Positions 28,635 through 37,873 of a stretch of 43,135 bases of DNA are shown piece by piece. Position 1 is the stretch's first letter; the number at the start of each line of letters is the position of its first letter. Origin of the DNA: Mycobacterium sp. 852002-51057_SCH5723018 (GTDB lineage: Bacteria; Actinomycetota; Actinomycetes; Mycobacteriales; Mycobacteriaceae); NCBI RefSeq assembly GCF_001667035.1, contig NZ_LZIR01000112.1:1-43135 (forward strand), in the 5' to 3' direction. Below the pieces are notes generated by a model. The model saw only the letters and a list, made by a program, of their open reading frames with translations, searched no databases and had not been told where the DNA came from. The position numbers and the translations under genes were made by a program.

Positions 28635-28774
28635 CTGCCGCCTTTCTGTGCCGCCCGTCCGATGCCTCATCAGCCTGCCACCAATGCAACGCGCAAGGGA
28701 CTATCGGGTGGACCCAGTCTTTACGGCGCCCGGCCGCTGGCGAGTGACACCCGCTGCGGGCGCGCCCACGCGTG

Positions 28775-29323
28775 ATGGCAGACTTGGCTGCCGTGACTAA
28801 CAGCCCCTTTCAGACCGCCACCGCAACGCTGCACACCAACCGCGGGGACATCAAGGTTGCCCTGTTCGGAAACCACGCGCCCAAGACTGTCGCCAACTTC
28901 GTTGGCTTGGCGCAGGGCACCAAGGAGTACTCGACCCAAAATGCATCGGGTGGTCCCTCCGGCCCGTTCTACGACGGCGCGGTCTTTCACCGGATAATCA
29001 AGGGCTTCATGATCCAGGGCGGCGATCCGACCGGCACCGGCCGCGGCGGTCCGGGCTACAAGTTCGCCGACGAGTTCCACCCCGAGCTGCAATTCGACAA
29101 GCCGTACCTGCTGGCGATGGCGAACGCGGGCCCGGGCACCAACGGCTCGCAGTTCTTCATCACGGTGGCCCAGACCCCGCACCTGAACAGGCGCCACACG
29201 ATCTTCGGCGAGGTGACCGACCCCGATTCCCAGAAGGTCGTCGACGCGATCGCGACGACGGCGACCGACGCCAACGACCGGCCCACCGACCCGGTCGTCA
29301 TCGAGTCGATCACGATCTCCTAA
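28775..29323 (+). CDS. ppiA: Peptidyl-prolyl cis-trans isomerase A (cyclophilin)
   Basis: A 182-aa cyclophilin that speeds proline isomerisation in proteins. Catalytic motifs are present: FHRIIKGFMIQGGD (with the active-site Arg and Phe), ANAGPGTNGSQFFIT and HTIFGEV. There is no signal peptide, so it is probably cytoplasmic. The ATG at 28775 gives the usual MAD start; a GTG one codon before it is also open. Its end lies nine bases from the convergent next gene. Confidence 0.96.
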   Translation: MADLAAVTNSPFQTATATLHTNRGDIKVALFGNHAPKTVANFVGLAQGTKEYSTQNASGGPSGPFYDGAVFHRIIKGFMIQGGDPTGTGRGGPGYKFADEFHPELQFDKPYLLAMANAGPGTNGSQFFITVAQTPHLNRRHTIFGEVTDPDSQKVVDAIATTATDANDRPTDPVVIESITIS

Positions 29324-29332
29324 AGGCGGCGG

Positions 29333-29758
29333 TCAGGCCCGGTTGCGCCCCGTGTAGCCGAAGTCCGTTAGCACGTCGAGCACCTCCAACGGGTTCGTCC
29401 CGAGGTCCCAACGCGACAAGATCGTCAGCCCCCCCTCGACCGTCTCCACCTCGAGCAACCGGACGTTACGGCCGTGGCGGCGGAACTCGCTGATCCGGAT
29501 GATCTTGATGTCGGAGCGCTGCAATAGCTGCGTCCGGAACCAGCCCCGCAGCACCAGGCCGTCGGGGGTGATTGCCAGCTTCGGGCGCGCGCGCCAGGTC
29601 AGCCCCGCAAACAAGATCAGACCCGCTGCGGCAATCCCTGCGAGAATGCGGCCCGGCGGGTCTGTGACCAGGGTCACACCTGCGATAGCCATTAAAACGC
29701 CGGCGACCCCACAACCAGCGATTGCCGTCGCGCGCGGCTCCCATTGTGTTTGCTGCAT
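29333..29758 (-). CDS. Rv0010c-like PH-domain membrane protein
   Basis: The 141-aa protein has two adjacent transmembrane helices (residues of about 11-55) and a C-terminal PH-like domain (about 60-135, with RPKLAITPDGLVLRGWFRTQLLQRSDIKIIRI). This bacterial PH family is of unknown function. It belongs to the conserved set after crgA. The region upstream (29759-29913) holds a perfect 18-base palindrome and DnaA-box-like sites, described separately. Confidence 0.88.
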   Translation of the reverse strand: MQQTQWEPRATAIAGCGVAGVLMAIAGVTLVTDPPGRILAGIAAAGLILFAGLTWRARPKLAITPDGLVLRGWFRTQLLQRSDIKIIRISEFRRHGRNVRLLEVETVEGGLTILSRWDLGTNPLEVLDVLTDFGYTGRNRA

Positions 29759-29793
29759 GCGCTATCTAACCCCTCCCACCACTGCCTATGCAG

Positions 29794-29825
29794 TTATCCA
29801 CAAGCGCTATCAACAGTGGGGATAA
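29794..29825. promoter_or_regulatory. DnaA-box pair upstream of the Rv0010c homologue
   Basis: TTATCCACA at 29794-29802 is a perfect classical DnaA box. TGGGGATAA at 29817-29825 is the reverse complement of TTATCCCCA, one base off the consensus. The two face each other with 14 bases between them, in the promoter region of the Rv0010c homologue. Confidence 0.6.
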
Positions 29826-29842
29826 ATCACACGCGTGTGATT
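29825..29842. promoter_or_regulatory. Perfect 18-base palindrome (candidate operator)
   Basis: AATCACACGCGTGTGATT is a perfect inverted repeat. It lies next to the DnaA-like box above, 67 bases before the Rv0010c-homologue start. The half-site TGTGATT is not in CRP orientation. I do not know which regulator binds it. Confidence 0.6.
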
Positions 29843-29913
29843 GGGTGTTCGCAACGTTGCTGGGCCAGTTAAAAACCGAGCGCAAGATGAATTCATTACG
29901 GTTTTGATCTTGG

Positions 29914-30195
29914 TCAGTGCCAGCGCATGGTGAGCAACAAGCCGGTGATCATGAAAGCGAACGCGATGGCATAGTTCCACGGGCCGAGTTGGGCCATCCA
30001 GTTCAGCGCCGCCGGCGCCTGGCTTCCGACGGCAGCCAATTGAAAGACCATCAACCAGACGAGCCCGATCAACATGAGGCCGACAAACAGACACACGAAC
30101 CACACGCTGGACGGTCCGACCTTCACCTTGACCGGCGTGCGGCTGACCGCGCTGACGGTGAAGTCGTTCTTCTTGCGGACCTTGGACTTGGGCAT
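29914..30195 (-). CDS. crgA: Cell division protein CrgA
   Basis: A 93-aa protein with two transmembrane helices (VWFVCLFVGLMLIGLVWLMVFQL and YAIAFAFMITGLLLTMRWH) after a short basic cytoplasmic N-terminus (MPKSKVRKKNDFTVS). In mycobacteria CrgA links FtsZ, FtsQ, FtsI (PBPB) and CwsA in the divisome. The conserved GPWNYAIAF motif and the short C-terminus are diagnostic. The ATG at 30195 has GAGGAAATC upstream. Confidence 0.97.
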   Translation of the reverse strand: MPKSKVRKKNDFTVSAVSRTPVKVKVGPSSVWFVCLFVGLMLIGLVWLMVFQLAAVGSQAPAALNWMAQLGPWNYAIAFAFMITGLLLTMRWH

Positions 30196-30336
30196 GATTT
30201 CCTCGGGTGATAGCTCTGGGTTGACTCAACAACGCTTTGTGCGGGGCGGGATGCGACGATAACGATGGCAGCTGCACGAATAGCTCGGCTACGAGACTAA
30301 CTCACCTGGCCCGCAGACCAGGAAAATGGAGAGTCG

Positions 30337-31080
30337 ATGATGGACAGGCGCCGCTCGCCCTGGCGCTTCGGCGTCCCGCTGGTTTGCCTGCTGGCCGGGT
30401 TGCTGCTCGCCGCCACGCACGGGGTGTCCGGCGGCGCCGAGATCCGCCGCAGCGACGCGCCGCGTCTGGTCGATCTGGTCCGCGAGGCGCAGGCATCGGT
30501 GAATCGCCTGAGCGCCGAACGCGACGAACTGGTCCGCAAGATAGATTCGACCCACGGCCGCTCCGCGAATACCGCGCTGGCGGCGATGGTGCGCCGGTCC
30601 GCCGAGCTGGCCGCCGAGGCGGGACTCGACCCCGTCCACGGCCCGGGCCTCGTGGTCACCCTGCAGGACGCGCAGCGCGACGCCAACGGCCGCTTTCCGC
30701 GCGATGCGTCGCCCGACGATCTGGTCGTGCACCAGCAAGACATCCAGGCCGTCATCAACGCGCTGTGGAGCGCCGGCGCGGAGGCGATCCAGATGCAGGA
30801 CCAGCGGATCATCGCAACCTCGGTGCCGCGCTGTGTGGGCAATACGCTCCTGCTCAACGGGCGCACCTACAGCCCGCCCTACACGATCACCGCGATCGGC
30901 AACGCGGCGGCCATGCAGGCCGCTCTGGCCGCCGCTCCGATGGTGACCCTCTATAAGCAGTACGTCGTCCGATTCGGCCTCGGCTACCACGAAGAGGTCA
31001 AGCCGGACGTGCAGATCGTCGGCCATTCCGAACCCGTGCGCACGCACTTCGCGCAGCCCGCCGGCCCGCTGGGGTACTGA
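30337..31080 (+). CDS. Rv0012-like DUF881 membrane protein
   Basis: The 247-aa protein has an N-terminal transmembrane segment (FGVPLVCLLAGLLLAATHG), a coiled-coil stretch (LVREAQASVNRLSAERDELVRKID) and a DUF881 domain with VHGPGLVVTLQDAQ and AEAIQMQDQRIIATSVPRCVGNTLLLNGRTYSPPYTITAIG. It is conserved near crgA in actinobacteria and thought to be linked to division, but its function is not established. Two consecutive ATG codons (30337 and 30340) are possible; GGAGAG at 30328-30333 spaces better with the second. Confidence 0.9.
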   Translation: MMDRRRSPWRFGVPLVCLLAGLLLAATHGVSGGAEIRRSDAPRLVDLVREAQASVNRLSAERDELVRKIDSTHGRSANTALAAMVRRSAELAAEAGLDPVHGPGLVVTLQDAQRDANGRFPRDASPDDLVVHQQDIQAVINALWSAGAEAIQMQDQRIIATSVPRCVGNTLLLNGRTYSPPYTITAIGNAAAMQAALAAAPMVTLYKQYVVRFGLGYHEEVKPDVQIVGHSEPVRTHFAQPAGPLGY

Positions 31081-31119
31081 GCGGCGTCCCCGCCGACGGC
31101 CGGACGGTAACCTGACACG

Positions 31120-31821
31120 ATGCGGATCCTGGTTGTCGACAACTACGACAGCTTCGTGTTCAACCTGGTGCAGTACCTCGGCCAGCTCGGCGTCGGGGCC
31201 GACGTGTGGCGCAACGACGACGAGCGGCTGTCCGATGAGGCGGCCATCGCGACGCAGTTCGACGGCGTCCTGCTCAGCCCGGGACCGGGCACGCCGGAAC
31301 GCGCGGGTTCGTCGATCGGCCTGGTCCGCGCCTGTGCCGGCGAGCGCACTCCGCTGCTGGGAGTCTGCCTGGGGCACCAGGCCATCGGCGTCGCATTCGG
31401 CGCCACCGTGGACCGCGCCCCGGAGTTGCTGCACGGCAAGACGAGCAGCGTCTTCCACACCAACGTCGGTGTGCTGCAAGGACTTCCGGATCCCTTCACG
31501 GCGACCCGATACCACTCGCTGACGATCCTGCCGGAGTCGCTGCCGGCGGCGCTGGAGGTCACCGCCCGCACCCGCAGCGGCGTCATCATGGGCGTGCGGC
31601 ACACCGAATTGCCGATTCACGGGGTCCAGTTCCACCCCGAGTCGATCCTGACCGAAGGCGGCCATCGCATGCTGGCGAACTGGCTGACCTTTTGCGGGTG
31701 GACGCGCAACGACACGCTGGTCCGCCGGCTGGAGAACGAGGTCCGCGCCGCGGTCCGACCGTATGTTCCGGCTTCGGAGACGGGCGCAGCGCCGCCGGTT
31801 ACTGACCGAACTTCAGCGTGA
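31120..31821 (+). CDS. trpG: Glutamine amidotransferase (TrpG/PabA type)
   Basis: A 233-aa class I glutamine amidotransferase. The catalytic triad is Cys83 (GVCLGHQ), His172 and Glu174 (HGVQFHPES), and the oxyanion loop is LSPGPGTPE. It supplies ammonia to anthranilate or aminodeoxychorismate synthase; no trpE or pabB partner is nearby, so it may serve both pathways, as in other actinobacteria. The last 23 bases overlap the end of pknB on the opposite strand. Confidence 0.93.
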   Translation: MRILVVDNYDSFVFNLVQYLGQLGVGADVWRNDDERLSDEAAIATQFDGVLLSPGPGTPERAGSSIGLVRACAGERTPLLGVCLGHQAIGVAFGATVDRAPELLHGKTSSVFHTNVGVLQGLPDPFTATRYHSLTILPESLPAALEVTARTRSGVIMGVRHTELPIHGVQFHPESILTEGGHRMLANWLTFCGWTRNDTLVRRLENEVRAAVRPYVPASETGAAPPVTDRTSA

Positions 31822-33679
31822 TGACCCCGTCCCGGTTGACCGCGGAACCCGCCGGCGGGCTCTGATACACCACACGGTGGGACTGGGAACCACCGGCGTC
31901 GATGTCGGGCCCCTTGTCCAGGAACCCGGTCCAACCCAGCGCGCGCAACCGCGGTTCGGCATCCGTCCAGAACATGCCGGACAGGTCGGGCATGACGAAT
32001 TGGTTGCCTTTCGACACCTGCAGCTCGATCACCGAATCCACCGGAACCGTTTGGCCCTTGGGCGGATTCGTGCCGATCACCTCACCGGCCGGGCGCATGC
32101 TGTCCACCTGCGCCTGGCTGAACTTGCTGAAGCCGTAGACGGTCAGGTTCTTTTGCGCGATGTCGACGGTCTGGCCCGCCACGTCGGGAATCTGCCTGGT
32201 CTCCGGCCCGGAGCCGACGATGACGGTAATCACGTTGGTGATCGCCGACGTCTGGTTGGCCGGCGGGTTGGTCCCGATCACCTTGCCCAACATTTCCGGG
32301 CTCGACGGCGAGTTGGCCTGTTTGAACTTGCTGAACCCGGCTCCTTTGAGCTTGCTGACGGCGTCGTTGTAGCTCAGTGAGGAGACGTCGGGCACCTCGC
32401 GCTGCTCGGGTCCGGTGGAGACGTTGATGGTGATCTCGTCGCCGGCGCTCACCGAAGCGTTGGCACCCGGGTCGGTGCTGATGACGTGGTCGGGCGGAAC
32501 CGTCGAGTCGGGCTTCTGCAGGGTGCGCGTCTTGAAGCCCCGATTCTGCAGTGCCGCAATGGCATCGGCGGACACTTGGCCGCGCATGTCGGGCACCTGT
32601 ACGTCGCGGGTGGTGCCGCCGAACGTGTTGAAGGCGATGACGACGACGATCGTGAGCACCGCGAGCACGGCGACCGCGACCACCCAGCGACCGATCGAAC
32701 TACCGGCGCGATCGCCGTCCGTCGCGTCAAGGCGCTGGCGTGGCAGCGGGTCGGTGCGCGAACCCCCCAGGTTCGGCGACGCGGACGACAGCAGCGAGCT
32801 GCGCTCGGCGTCGGTGAACACCTTGGGCGCCTCGGGGGTCTGACCGTTGTGCACCCGAACCAGGTCGGCGCGCATCTCCGCGGCGGTCTGGTAGCGGTTG
32901 TCCGGATTCTTGGCCAGCGCCTTGAGCACGACGGCATCAAGGTCGGCGGAGATGCCCTCATGCCGCTTCGACGGCGGGATCGGGTCTTCGCGCACGTGCT
33001 GGTAAGCCACCGCGACGGGTGAATCGCCGGTGAAAGGTGGTTCGCCCGTGATGATTTCGTACAGGACACAGCCCAGCGAATACACATCCGAGCGGGCGTC
33101 GACCGGATCGCCGCGAGCCTGCTCCGGCGACAGATACTGGGCGGTCCCGATTACCGCCGCCGTCTGGGTGACGCTGTTGCCGCTGTCCGCGATCGCGCGC
33201 GCGATCCCGAAGTCCATCACCTTCACCGCGTTGGTGTTGCTGATCATGATGTTGGCCGGCTTGACGTCGCGGTGGATGATGCCGGCCTGGTGGCTGAAGT
33301 TCAGCGCCTGGCAGGCGTCGGCGATGATCTCGATGGCCCGCCGGGGCGGGAGCGGGCCGTCGTTGTGCACGATGTCGCGCAGGGTGACGCCCTCGACGTA
33401 CTCCATGACGATGTAGGGCAGCGGACCGGTGGGGGTTTCCGCCTCGCCCGTGTCGTACACCGCGACGATCGACGGGTGATTGAGGGCCGCGGCGTTTTGC
33501 GCCTCGCGGCGGAAGCGTAGATAGAAGCTGGGATCACGGGCCAGGTCAGCGCGCAGCACCTTGACCGCAACGTCACGATGCAATCGGACGTCGCGGGCCA
33601 GATGAACCTCGGACATACCCCCGAAACCGAGGATTTCGCCGAGTTCATAGCGGTCGGACAGGTGCTGCGGGGTGGTCAT
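31799..33679 (-). CDS. pknB: Ser/Thr protein kinase PknB
   Basis: The 626-aa kinase has Lys40, the catalytic loop HRDVKPAN (Asp138), DFG 156-158 and the activation-loop threonines Thr171 and Thr173. A transmembrane segment near residues 332-355 leads to four extracellular PASTA domains that recognise peptidoglycan fragments. It is essential and controls wall growth through CwlM, MviN, FhaA and others. The ATG at 33679 overlaps the pknA stop by four bases and gives exactly the M. tuberculosis length; the upstream extension of the frame is not supported. Confidence 0.98.
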   Translation of the reverse strand: MTTPQHLSDRYELGEILGFGGMSEVHLARDVRLHRDVAVKVLRADLARDPSFYLRFRREAQNAAALNHPSIVAVYDTGEAETPTGPLPYIVMEYVEGVTLRDIVHNDGPLPPRRAIEIIADACQALNFSHQAGIIHRDVKPANIMISNTNAVKVMDFGIARAIADSGNSVTQTAAVIGTAQYLSPEQARGDPVDARSDVYSLGCVLYEIITGEPPFTGDSPVAVAYQHVREDPIPPSKRHEGISADLDAVVLKALAKNPDNRYQTAAEMRADLVRVHNGQTPEAPKVFTDAERSSLLSSASPNLGGSRTDPLPRQRLDATDGDRAGSSIGRWVVAVAVLAVLTIVVVIAFNTFGGTTRDVQVPDMRGQVSADAIAALQNRGFKTRTLQKPDSTVPPDHVISTDPGANASVSAGDEITINVSTGPEQREVPDVSSLSYNDAVSKLKGAGFSKFKQANSPSSPEMLGKVIGTNPPANQTSAITNVITVIVGSGPETRQIPDVAGQTVDIAQKNLTVYGFSKFSQAQVDSMRPAGEVIGTNPPKGQTVPVDSVIELQVSKGNQFVMPDLSGMFWTDAEPRLRALGWTGFLDKGPDIDAGGSQSHRVVYQSPPAGSAVNRDGVITLKFGQ

Positions 33680-34995
33680 CGCGGTATCTCGTGTGGGGCC
33701 GGCGAGGGGCTGGGCGTCAGGGGATTCACCCAGCTGGGTTCGGGCGGCCTGCTCTGAAGTCCAGAATTCCCTATGGCCCCGCCATCCGTCCAATCAAGCC
33801 GCAACCCGGGCGCGGCTCCGCTGGGCGTCTTGCTGGCCGGCGGCGCCGTCGCCGGCGGGGTGCCGGTATCGGTGACCGTCGGGGGCGCCGGCTGCTCGGT
33901 GTCCGCGCGGGAATTGATCACGATGAGCACCGCGATGATGATCGCCAGCGCTCCGAGCACCCCGGCGGCCCACAGCAGCGCGCGCTGACCCGACGAGAAG
34001 GTCCGCCGGGCCGGGGCGCGGGAACCGCCCGTCGCCGGCCGGGAGCGGCGGGCCGCGGTGGTTCGGCTGGGCGCGACCGGCGCCCGGGCCTGGGGGCTGG
34101 ACGGAATGGCCGCCGGCGAGGCCCGGCCGGGCGGGGGCGACTGGCTGGGTCGCGGCGGCCGGCGGCCGGCCCGCACGGCGGCGACGGCGTCGGCGAACGG
34201 CCCGCCGCTGCGGTAGCGCATCTGCGGATTCTTGACCAGCGTGATCTCGATGAGTTCGCGCACGTTGGGCGGCAGCTCGGCGGGCAGCGGCGGCGGGGGC
34301 TCCTTGATGTGCTTCATCGCCACCGTCAAGGCGCCGTCACCGGTGAACGGCCTCTTACCCGAAACCACTTCGTACCCAACCACTCCCAGCGAGTAGACGT
34401 CGCTGGAGGGAGTGGCGTCATGGCCCAACGCCTGTTCCGGGGCGATGTACTGGGCGGTGCCCATCACCATCCCGGTCTGGGTCACCGGCGCGGCGTCGAC
34501 GGCCTTGGCGATACCGAAGTCGGTGATCTTCACCTGGCCGGTCGGCGTGATCAAGATGTTGCCCGGTTTGACGTCGCGGTGCACCAAGCCGGCGGCGTGC
34601 GCCACCTGAAGGGCCCGGCCGGTCTGCTCGAGCATGTCCAGGGCGTGGCGCAGCGATAGCCGGCCGGTGCGTTTGAGCACCGAGTTCAGCGGTTCGCCGT
34701 TGACCAGCTCCATCACCAGGTACGCGGTGCGTCCCTCCCCGTCCAGCTGGCTTTCGCCGTAGTCATGCACCTGCGCGATTCCCGGGTGGTTCAGCATCGC
34801 GGTGGTGCGCGCCTCAGCGCGGAACCGTTCGATGAACTCGGGGTCCTGGGAGAACTCCTGCTTGAGCACCTTGACCGCGACGCGCCGGCCCAGCCGGCTG
34901 TCCACCGCCTCCCACACTTGACCCATGCCACCGGTGGCGATCAGGCGCTGCAGGCGGTACCTGCCAGACAGCGTCACACCAACTCGCGGGCTCAT
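33676..34995 (-). CDS. pknA: Ser/Thr protein kinase PknA
   Basis: The 439-aa kinase has Lys42, HRDVKPGN (Asp141), DFG 159-161 and activation-loop threonines Thr172 and Thr174. After the kinase domain comes a long Pro/Ser/Arg-rich linker, a transmembrane segment near residues 343-365 (ALLWAAGVLGALAIIIAVLIVI) and a short Thr/Pro-rich extracellular tail with no PASTA domain. It activates PknB and phosphorylates division proteins such as Wag31. The start at 34995 overlaps the pbpA stop (ATGA). Confidence 0.97.
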   Translation of the reverse strand: MSPRVGVTLSGRYRLQRLIATGGMGQVWEAVDSRLGRRVAVKVLKQEFSQDPEFIERFRAEARTTAMLNHPGIAQVHDYGESQLDGEGRTAYLVMELVNGEPLNSVLKRTGRLSLRHALDMLEQTGRALQVAHAAGLVHRDVKPGNILITPTGQVKITDFGIAKAVDAAPVTQTGMVMGTAQYIAPEQALGHDATPSSDVYSLGVVGYEVVSGKRPFTGDGALTVAMKHIKEPPPPLPAELPPNVRELIEITLVKNPQMRYRSGGPFADAVAAVRAGRRPPRPSQSPPPGRASPAAIPSSPQARAPVAPSRTTAARRSRPATGGSRAPARRTFSSGQRALLWAAGVLGALAIIIAVLIVINSRADTEQPAPPTVTDTGTPPATAPPASKTPSGAAPGLRLDWTDGGAIGNSGLQSRPPEPSWVNPLTPSPSPAPHEIPR

Positions 34996-36467
34996 GGTCC
35001 TCCCTGTAGCGCGGCCTCGATCACGGCCCGCCCGATCGGCGCGGCGAGGGCGCCGCCGGTCGCGGACAGCCGGTCGCCGCCGTTCTCCACCAGCACGGCC
35101 ACGGCAACCTTCGGCGCCTGCGCGGGCGCGAACGCGATGTACCACGCGTGCGGCGGAGTGTTGCGCGGGTCGGTGCCATGCTCTGCTGTACCGGTCTTGG
35201 ATGCGATCTGCACGCCGGGAATGGCCCCTTTCTGCTGCGCGACCTTCTCGGCGCCAACCATCAGCTCTGTTAGCTTAGCGGCGACCTGCGGGGACACCGC
35301 GCGGCGCTGTTGGTAGGGCACGGCGGTGCTGATGTTGGACAGGTCCGGTCCCTTGAGGCTGTCGACTAGGTAGGGCTGCATCGTCACCCCGCCATTGGCG
35401 ATGGTCGCGGCGATCTGCGCGTTTTCCAGCGGTGTCAGCGCCACGTCCTTCTGACCGATGCTCGACATCCCCAGTGCGGCGGCGTCCGGGATGATCCCGA
35501 CGGTCGACTCCGCGACCTGCAGCGGAATCACGCTGGGTGTGCTGTCCAGCCCGAACGAGTGCGCCATGGCGCGCACCGCGTCGGCTCCGGTGAGGATGCC
35601 CAGCTGGACGAAAGCGGTGTTACAGGACTTGGCGAACGCCTCGCTGAGCGACACCGTCGGCTCGTTGCTGCATGGCGTGCCGCCGTAGTTCTGCAGCGTT
35701 GCGGTGCTGCCGGGCAGCGGAATGGAGGCCGCCGCGGTCAGCTGCTCGGTCTCGGTCGCGCCGGCCTGCAGCGCCGCCGCGGTGGTGACCACCTTGAACG
35801 TCGAACCCGGCGGATAGGTCTCGGAGATGGCGCGGTTGGTCAGCGGGTTGTCCGGGTCGTCGCGCCACCGCTGCCAGGCCTGCGCCTGCACCTCGGGGTC
35901 GTGCGACGCCAGCAGATTGGGGTCATACGACGGCGACGACACCATGGCCAGGATCTTGCCGGTGGACGGCTCCAGGGCCACGACAGCGCCCTTGCACGGG
36001 CCGCCGCAGCCCTGTTGCATCGCGTCCCAGCCGGCCTGCTGGACCCGCGGAACGATCGTGGTGTCGACGTTGCCGCCGCGCGGATCGCGACCGGTGAAGA
36101 AATCGGCCAACCGCCGCCCGAACAGCCGCTCGTCGGACCCGTTCAACAGCGGGTCCTCGGCGCGCTCCAGGCCAGAGCTGGAGTAGCGCAGCGAGTAGAA
36201 GCCGGTCACCGGCGCGTACACCGCGGGGCTGGGATAGACCCGCAGGAAACGGAAATGGCTGTCGGTGGCCACCGAGTAGGCCAGCAGCTGGCCGCCCGCG
36301 ACGATCTGGCCTCGCTGGCGCGAATACTCATCGAGCAGGACCCGCTGGTTGCGCGGGTCGGCACGCAGGCCGTCAGCGGCAAAGACCTGCGTCATAGTGG
36401 CGTTGAGCAGAAGCAGCACTATCAACGCCATCACGGTCACCGAGATCCGGCGGAGAGAGGCGTTCAT
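34992..36467 (-). CDS. pbpA: Penicillin-binding protein PbpA (class B transpeptidase)
   Basis: The 491-aa protein has an N-terminal transmembrane anchor (residues 8-30), a PBP dimerisation-like region and a transpeptidase domain with the motifs STFK (Ser222, Lys225), SCN (281-283) and KTG (424-426). It cross-links peptidoglycan during growth and division, partnered with the SEDS protein RodA just upstream. It overlaps rodA and pknA by four bases each, which suggests stoichiometric co-expression. Confidence 0.97.
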   Translation of the reverse strand: MNASLRRISVTVMALIVLLLLNATMTQVFAADGLRADPRNQRVLLDEYSRQRGQIVAGGQLLAYSVATDSHFRFLRVYPSPAVYAPVTGFYSLRYSSSGLERAEDPLLNGSDERLFGRRLADFFTGRDPRGGNVDTTIVPRVQQAGWDAMQQGCGGPCKGAVVALEPSTGKILAMVSSPSYDPNLLASHDPEVQAQAWQRWRDDPDNPLTNRAISETYPPGSTFKVVTTAAALQAGATETEQLTAAASIPLPGSTATLQNYGGTPCSNEPTVSLSEAFAKSCNTAFVQLGILTGADAVRAMAHSFGLDSTPSVIPLQVAESTVGIIPDAAALGMSSIGQKDVALTPLENAQIAATIANGGVTMQPYLVDSLKGPDLSNISTAVPYQQRRAVSPQVAAKLTELMVGAEKVAQQKGAIPGVQIASKTGTAEHGTDPRNTPPHAWYIAFAPAQAPKVAVAVLVENGGDRLSATGGALAAPIGRAVIEAALQGGP

Positions 36468-37873
36468 ACCCGCTCAATCACCTCGGTGCTGGCCGCCGCG
36501 ATGGGCGACGTCTTACGCGGCCGGGTGCGCAAAGGCCGCCGGGCACTGTGCGAAATGCGCGCCAGGATAGCCAGCAACACGTAGTTCGCCAGCAGTGACG
36601 ACCCGCCGTAAGACATCCACGGTGTGGTCAATCCGGTCAGCGGAATCAGGCGGGTCACGCCGCCGACAACGATGAACAATTGGATCGCCAGGGTCGACGC
36701 CAGGCCGGCGGCCAGCAGCTTGCCGAAGCTTTCCCGCGTCGCGATCGCAGTGCGCAGGCCGCGGACGATGACGATGGTGTAGAGCATCAAAATGCTTGCC
36801 AGGCCGACCAATCCGAGTTCTTCGCCGAACGCGGCGATGATGAAGTCGGTCGAGGCCGCCGGCACGGTGTCGGGCTGGCCGTTGCCGAGGCCGGTGCCGA
36901 AGATGCCGCCGGTGGCGAAGCTGAACATGGCCTGCACCAGTTGATAGCCGCCGCCGTCGGGATCGGAGAACGGGTCCCACCACATCTGCACACGGAGGCG
37001 GACGTGGTCGAAAATGAAGTACGCGGCAACGCTTCCTGCGGCGAACAGCGCCAACCCGATGACGACCCAGCTGAAGCGTTGGGTGGCGAGGTAGACGACC
37101 ACCAGGAACGACGCGTAAAGCAACAGTGAAGTGCCAAGGTCCTTTTCAAAGATCATCACGCCGATCGAGATCACCCACGCCGCCAGTAGCGGCGCGAGGT
37201 CTCGCGGCCGGGGCAGGGTCATGCCCATGAAATGTTTGCCCACGCTGGTGAACAATCCGCGTTTGGCGATCAGCACCGCCGAAAAGAAGACCAGCAACAA
37301 GATCTTAGAGAATTCGGCGGGCTGAATTGAGAAGCCGGGCAAGCGAATCCAGATTTTGGCGCCGTTCTGCTCGGACAGCGAGGCGGGCAGCAGCGCGGGG
37401 ATCGCCAAGAAAAGCAGGCCCGCTACCCCGCAGATGTAGCCGTAGCGGGCAAGTTGGCGATGGTCCTTCAAAAAGGTGACCACCAGCGCGAAGGCGGTCA
37501 CCCCGACGACGGTCCACAGCAGCTGCTGGGTGGCGCTGGGATGACGGCGGCCGCTCAGTTCGTTGTTGACGAGGTCGAGCCGATGGATCATCACCAAACC
37601 AAGCCCGTTGAGCAGAGCCACAATTGGCAGCAACAGCGGGTCGGTGTAGGGGGCGAAACGCCGGATGGCCAGGTGTGCGGCGCCGAATACGGTCAGGAAG
37701 ATCAGCCCGTAGCTGACCAGGTTCCACCGCACGCCGCGCTGCTGGTTGGCTTCGACGATGAGTAAGGCCGCGACGGTGATGAGTGCGGCGAAGCACAGCA
37801 ACAGCAGTTCGGCGTTGCGCCGGGTGGGCAGCGGAGGCGTGACCGCGACCGGCGGCTGCAGTTGTGTCGTCAT
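36464..37873 (-). CDS. rodA: SEDS-family peptidoglycan polymerase RodA
   Basis: A 469-aa polytopic protein of the SEDS family. Diagnostic stretches are LPGFSIQPAEFSKILLLVFF, the large loop with FGTGLGNGQPDTVPAASTDFIIAAFGEELG, and LTGLTTPWMSYGGSSLLANY. It polymerises glycan strands from lipid II together with the class B PBP encoded next to it. The ATG at 37873 overlaps the pstP stop (37870-37873) and gives the family length; the frame is open 83 codons upstream inside pstP without meaning. The lipid II it uses is delivered by MurJ, also in this window. Confidence 0.97.
   Translation of the reverse strand: MTTQLQPPVAVTPPLPTRRNAELLLLCFAALITVAALLIVEANQQRGVRWNLVSYGLIFLTVFGAAHLAIRRFAPYTDPLLLPIVALLNGLGLVMIHRLDLVNNELSGRRHPSATQQLLWTVVGVTAFALVVTFLKDHRQLARYGYICGVAGLLFLAIPALLPASLSEQNGAKIWIRLPGFSIQPAEFSKILLLVFFSAVLIAKRGLFTSVGKHFMGMTLPRPRDLAPLLAAWVISIGVMIFEKDLGTSLLLYASFLVVVYLATQRFSWVVIGLALFAAGSVAAYFIFDHVRLRVQMWWDPFSDPDGGGYQLVQAMFSFATGGIFGTGLGNGQPDTVPAASTDFIIAAFGEELGLVGLASILMLYTIVIVRGLRTAIATRESFGKLLAAGLASTLAIQLFIVVGGVTRLIPLTGLTTPWMSYGGSSLLANYVLLAILARISHSARRPLRTRPRKTSPIAAASTEVIERV

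Noticed and set aside
29825..29842. The palindrome was first considered as a CRP site.
   Set aside because: The half-sites are TCACA and TGTGA in the reverse order from TGTGA-N6-TCACA, so it is not a CRP consensus.
35559..36584. A 341-codon plus-strand frame antisense to pbpA.
   Set aside because: pbpA on the other strand has all transpeptidase motifs; the antisense frame shows only composition bias.
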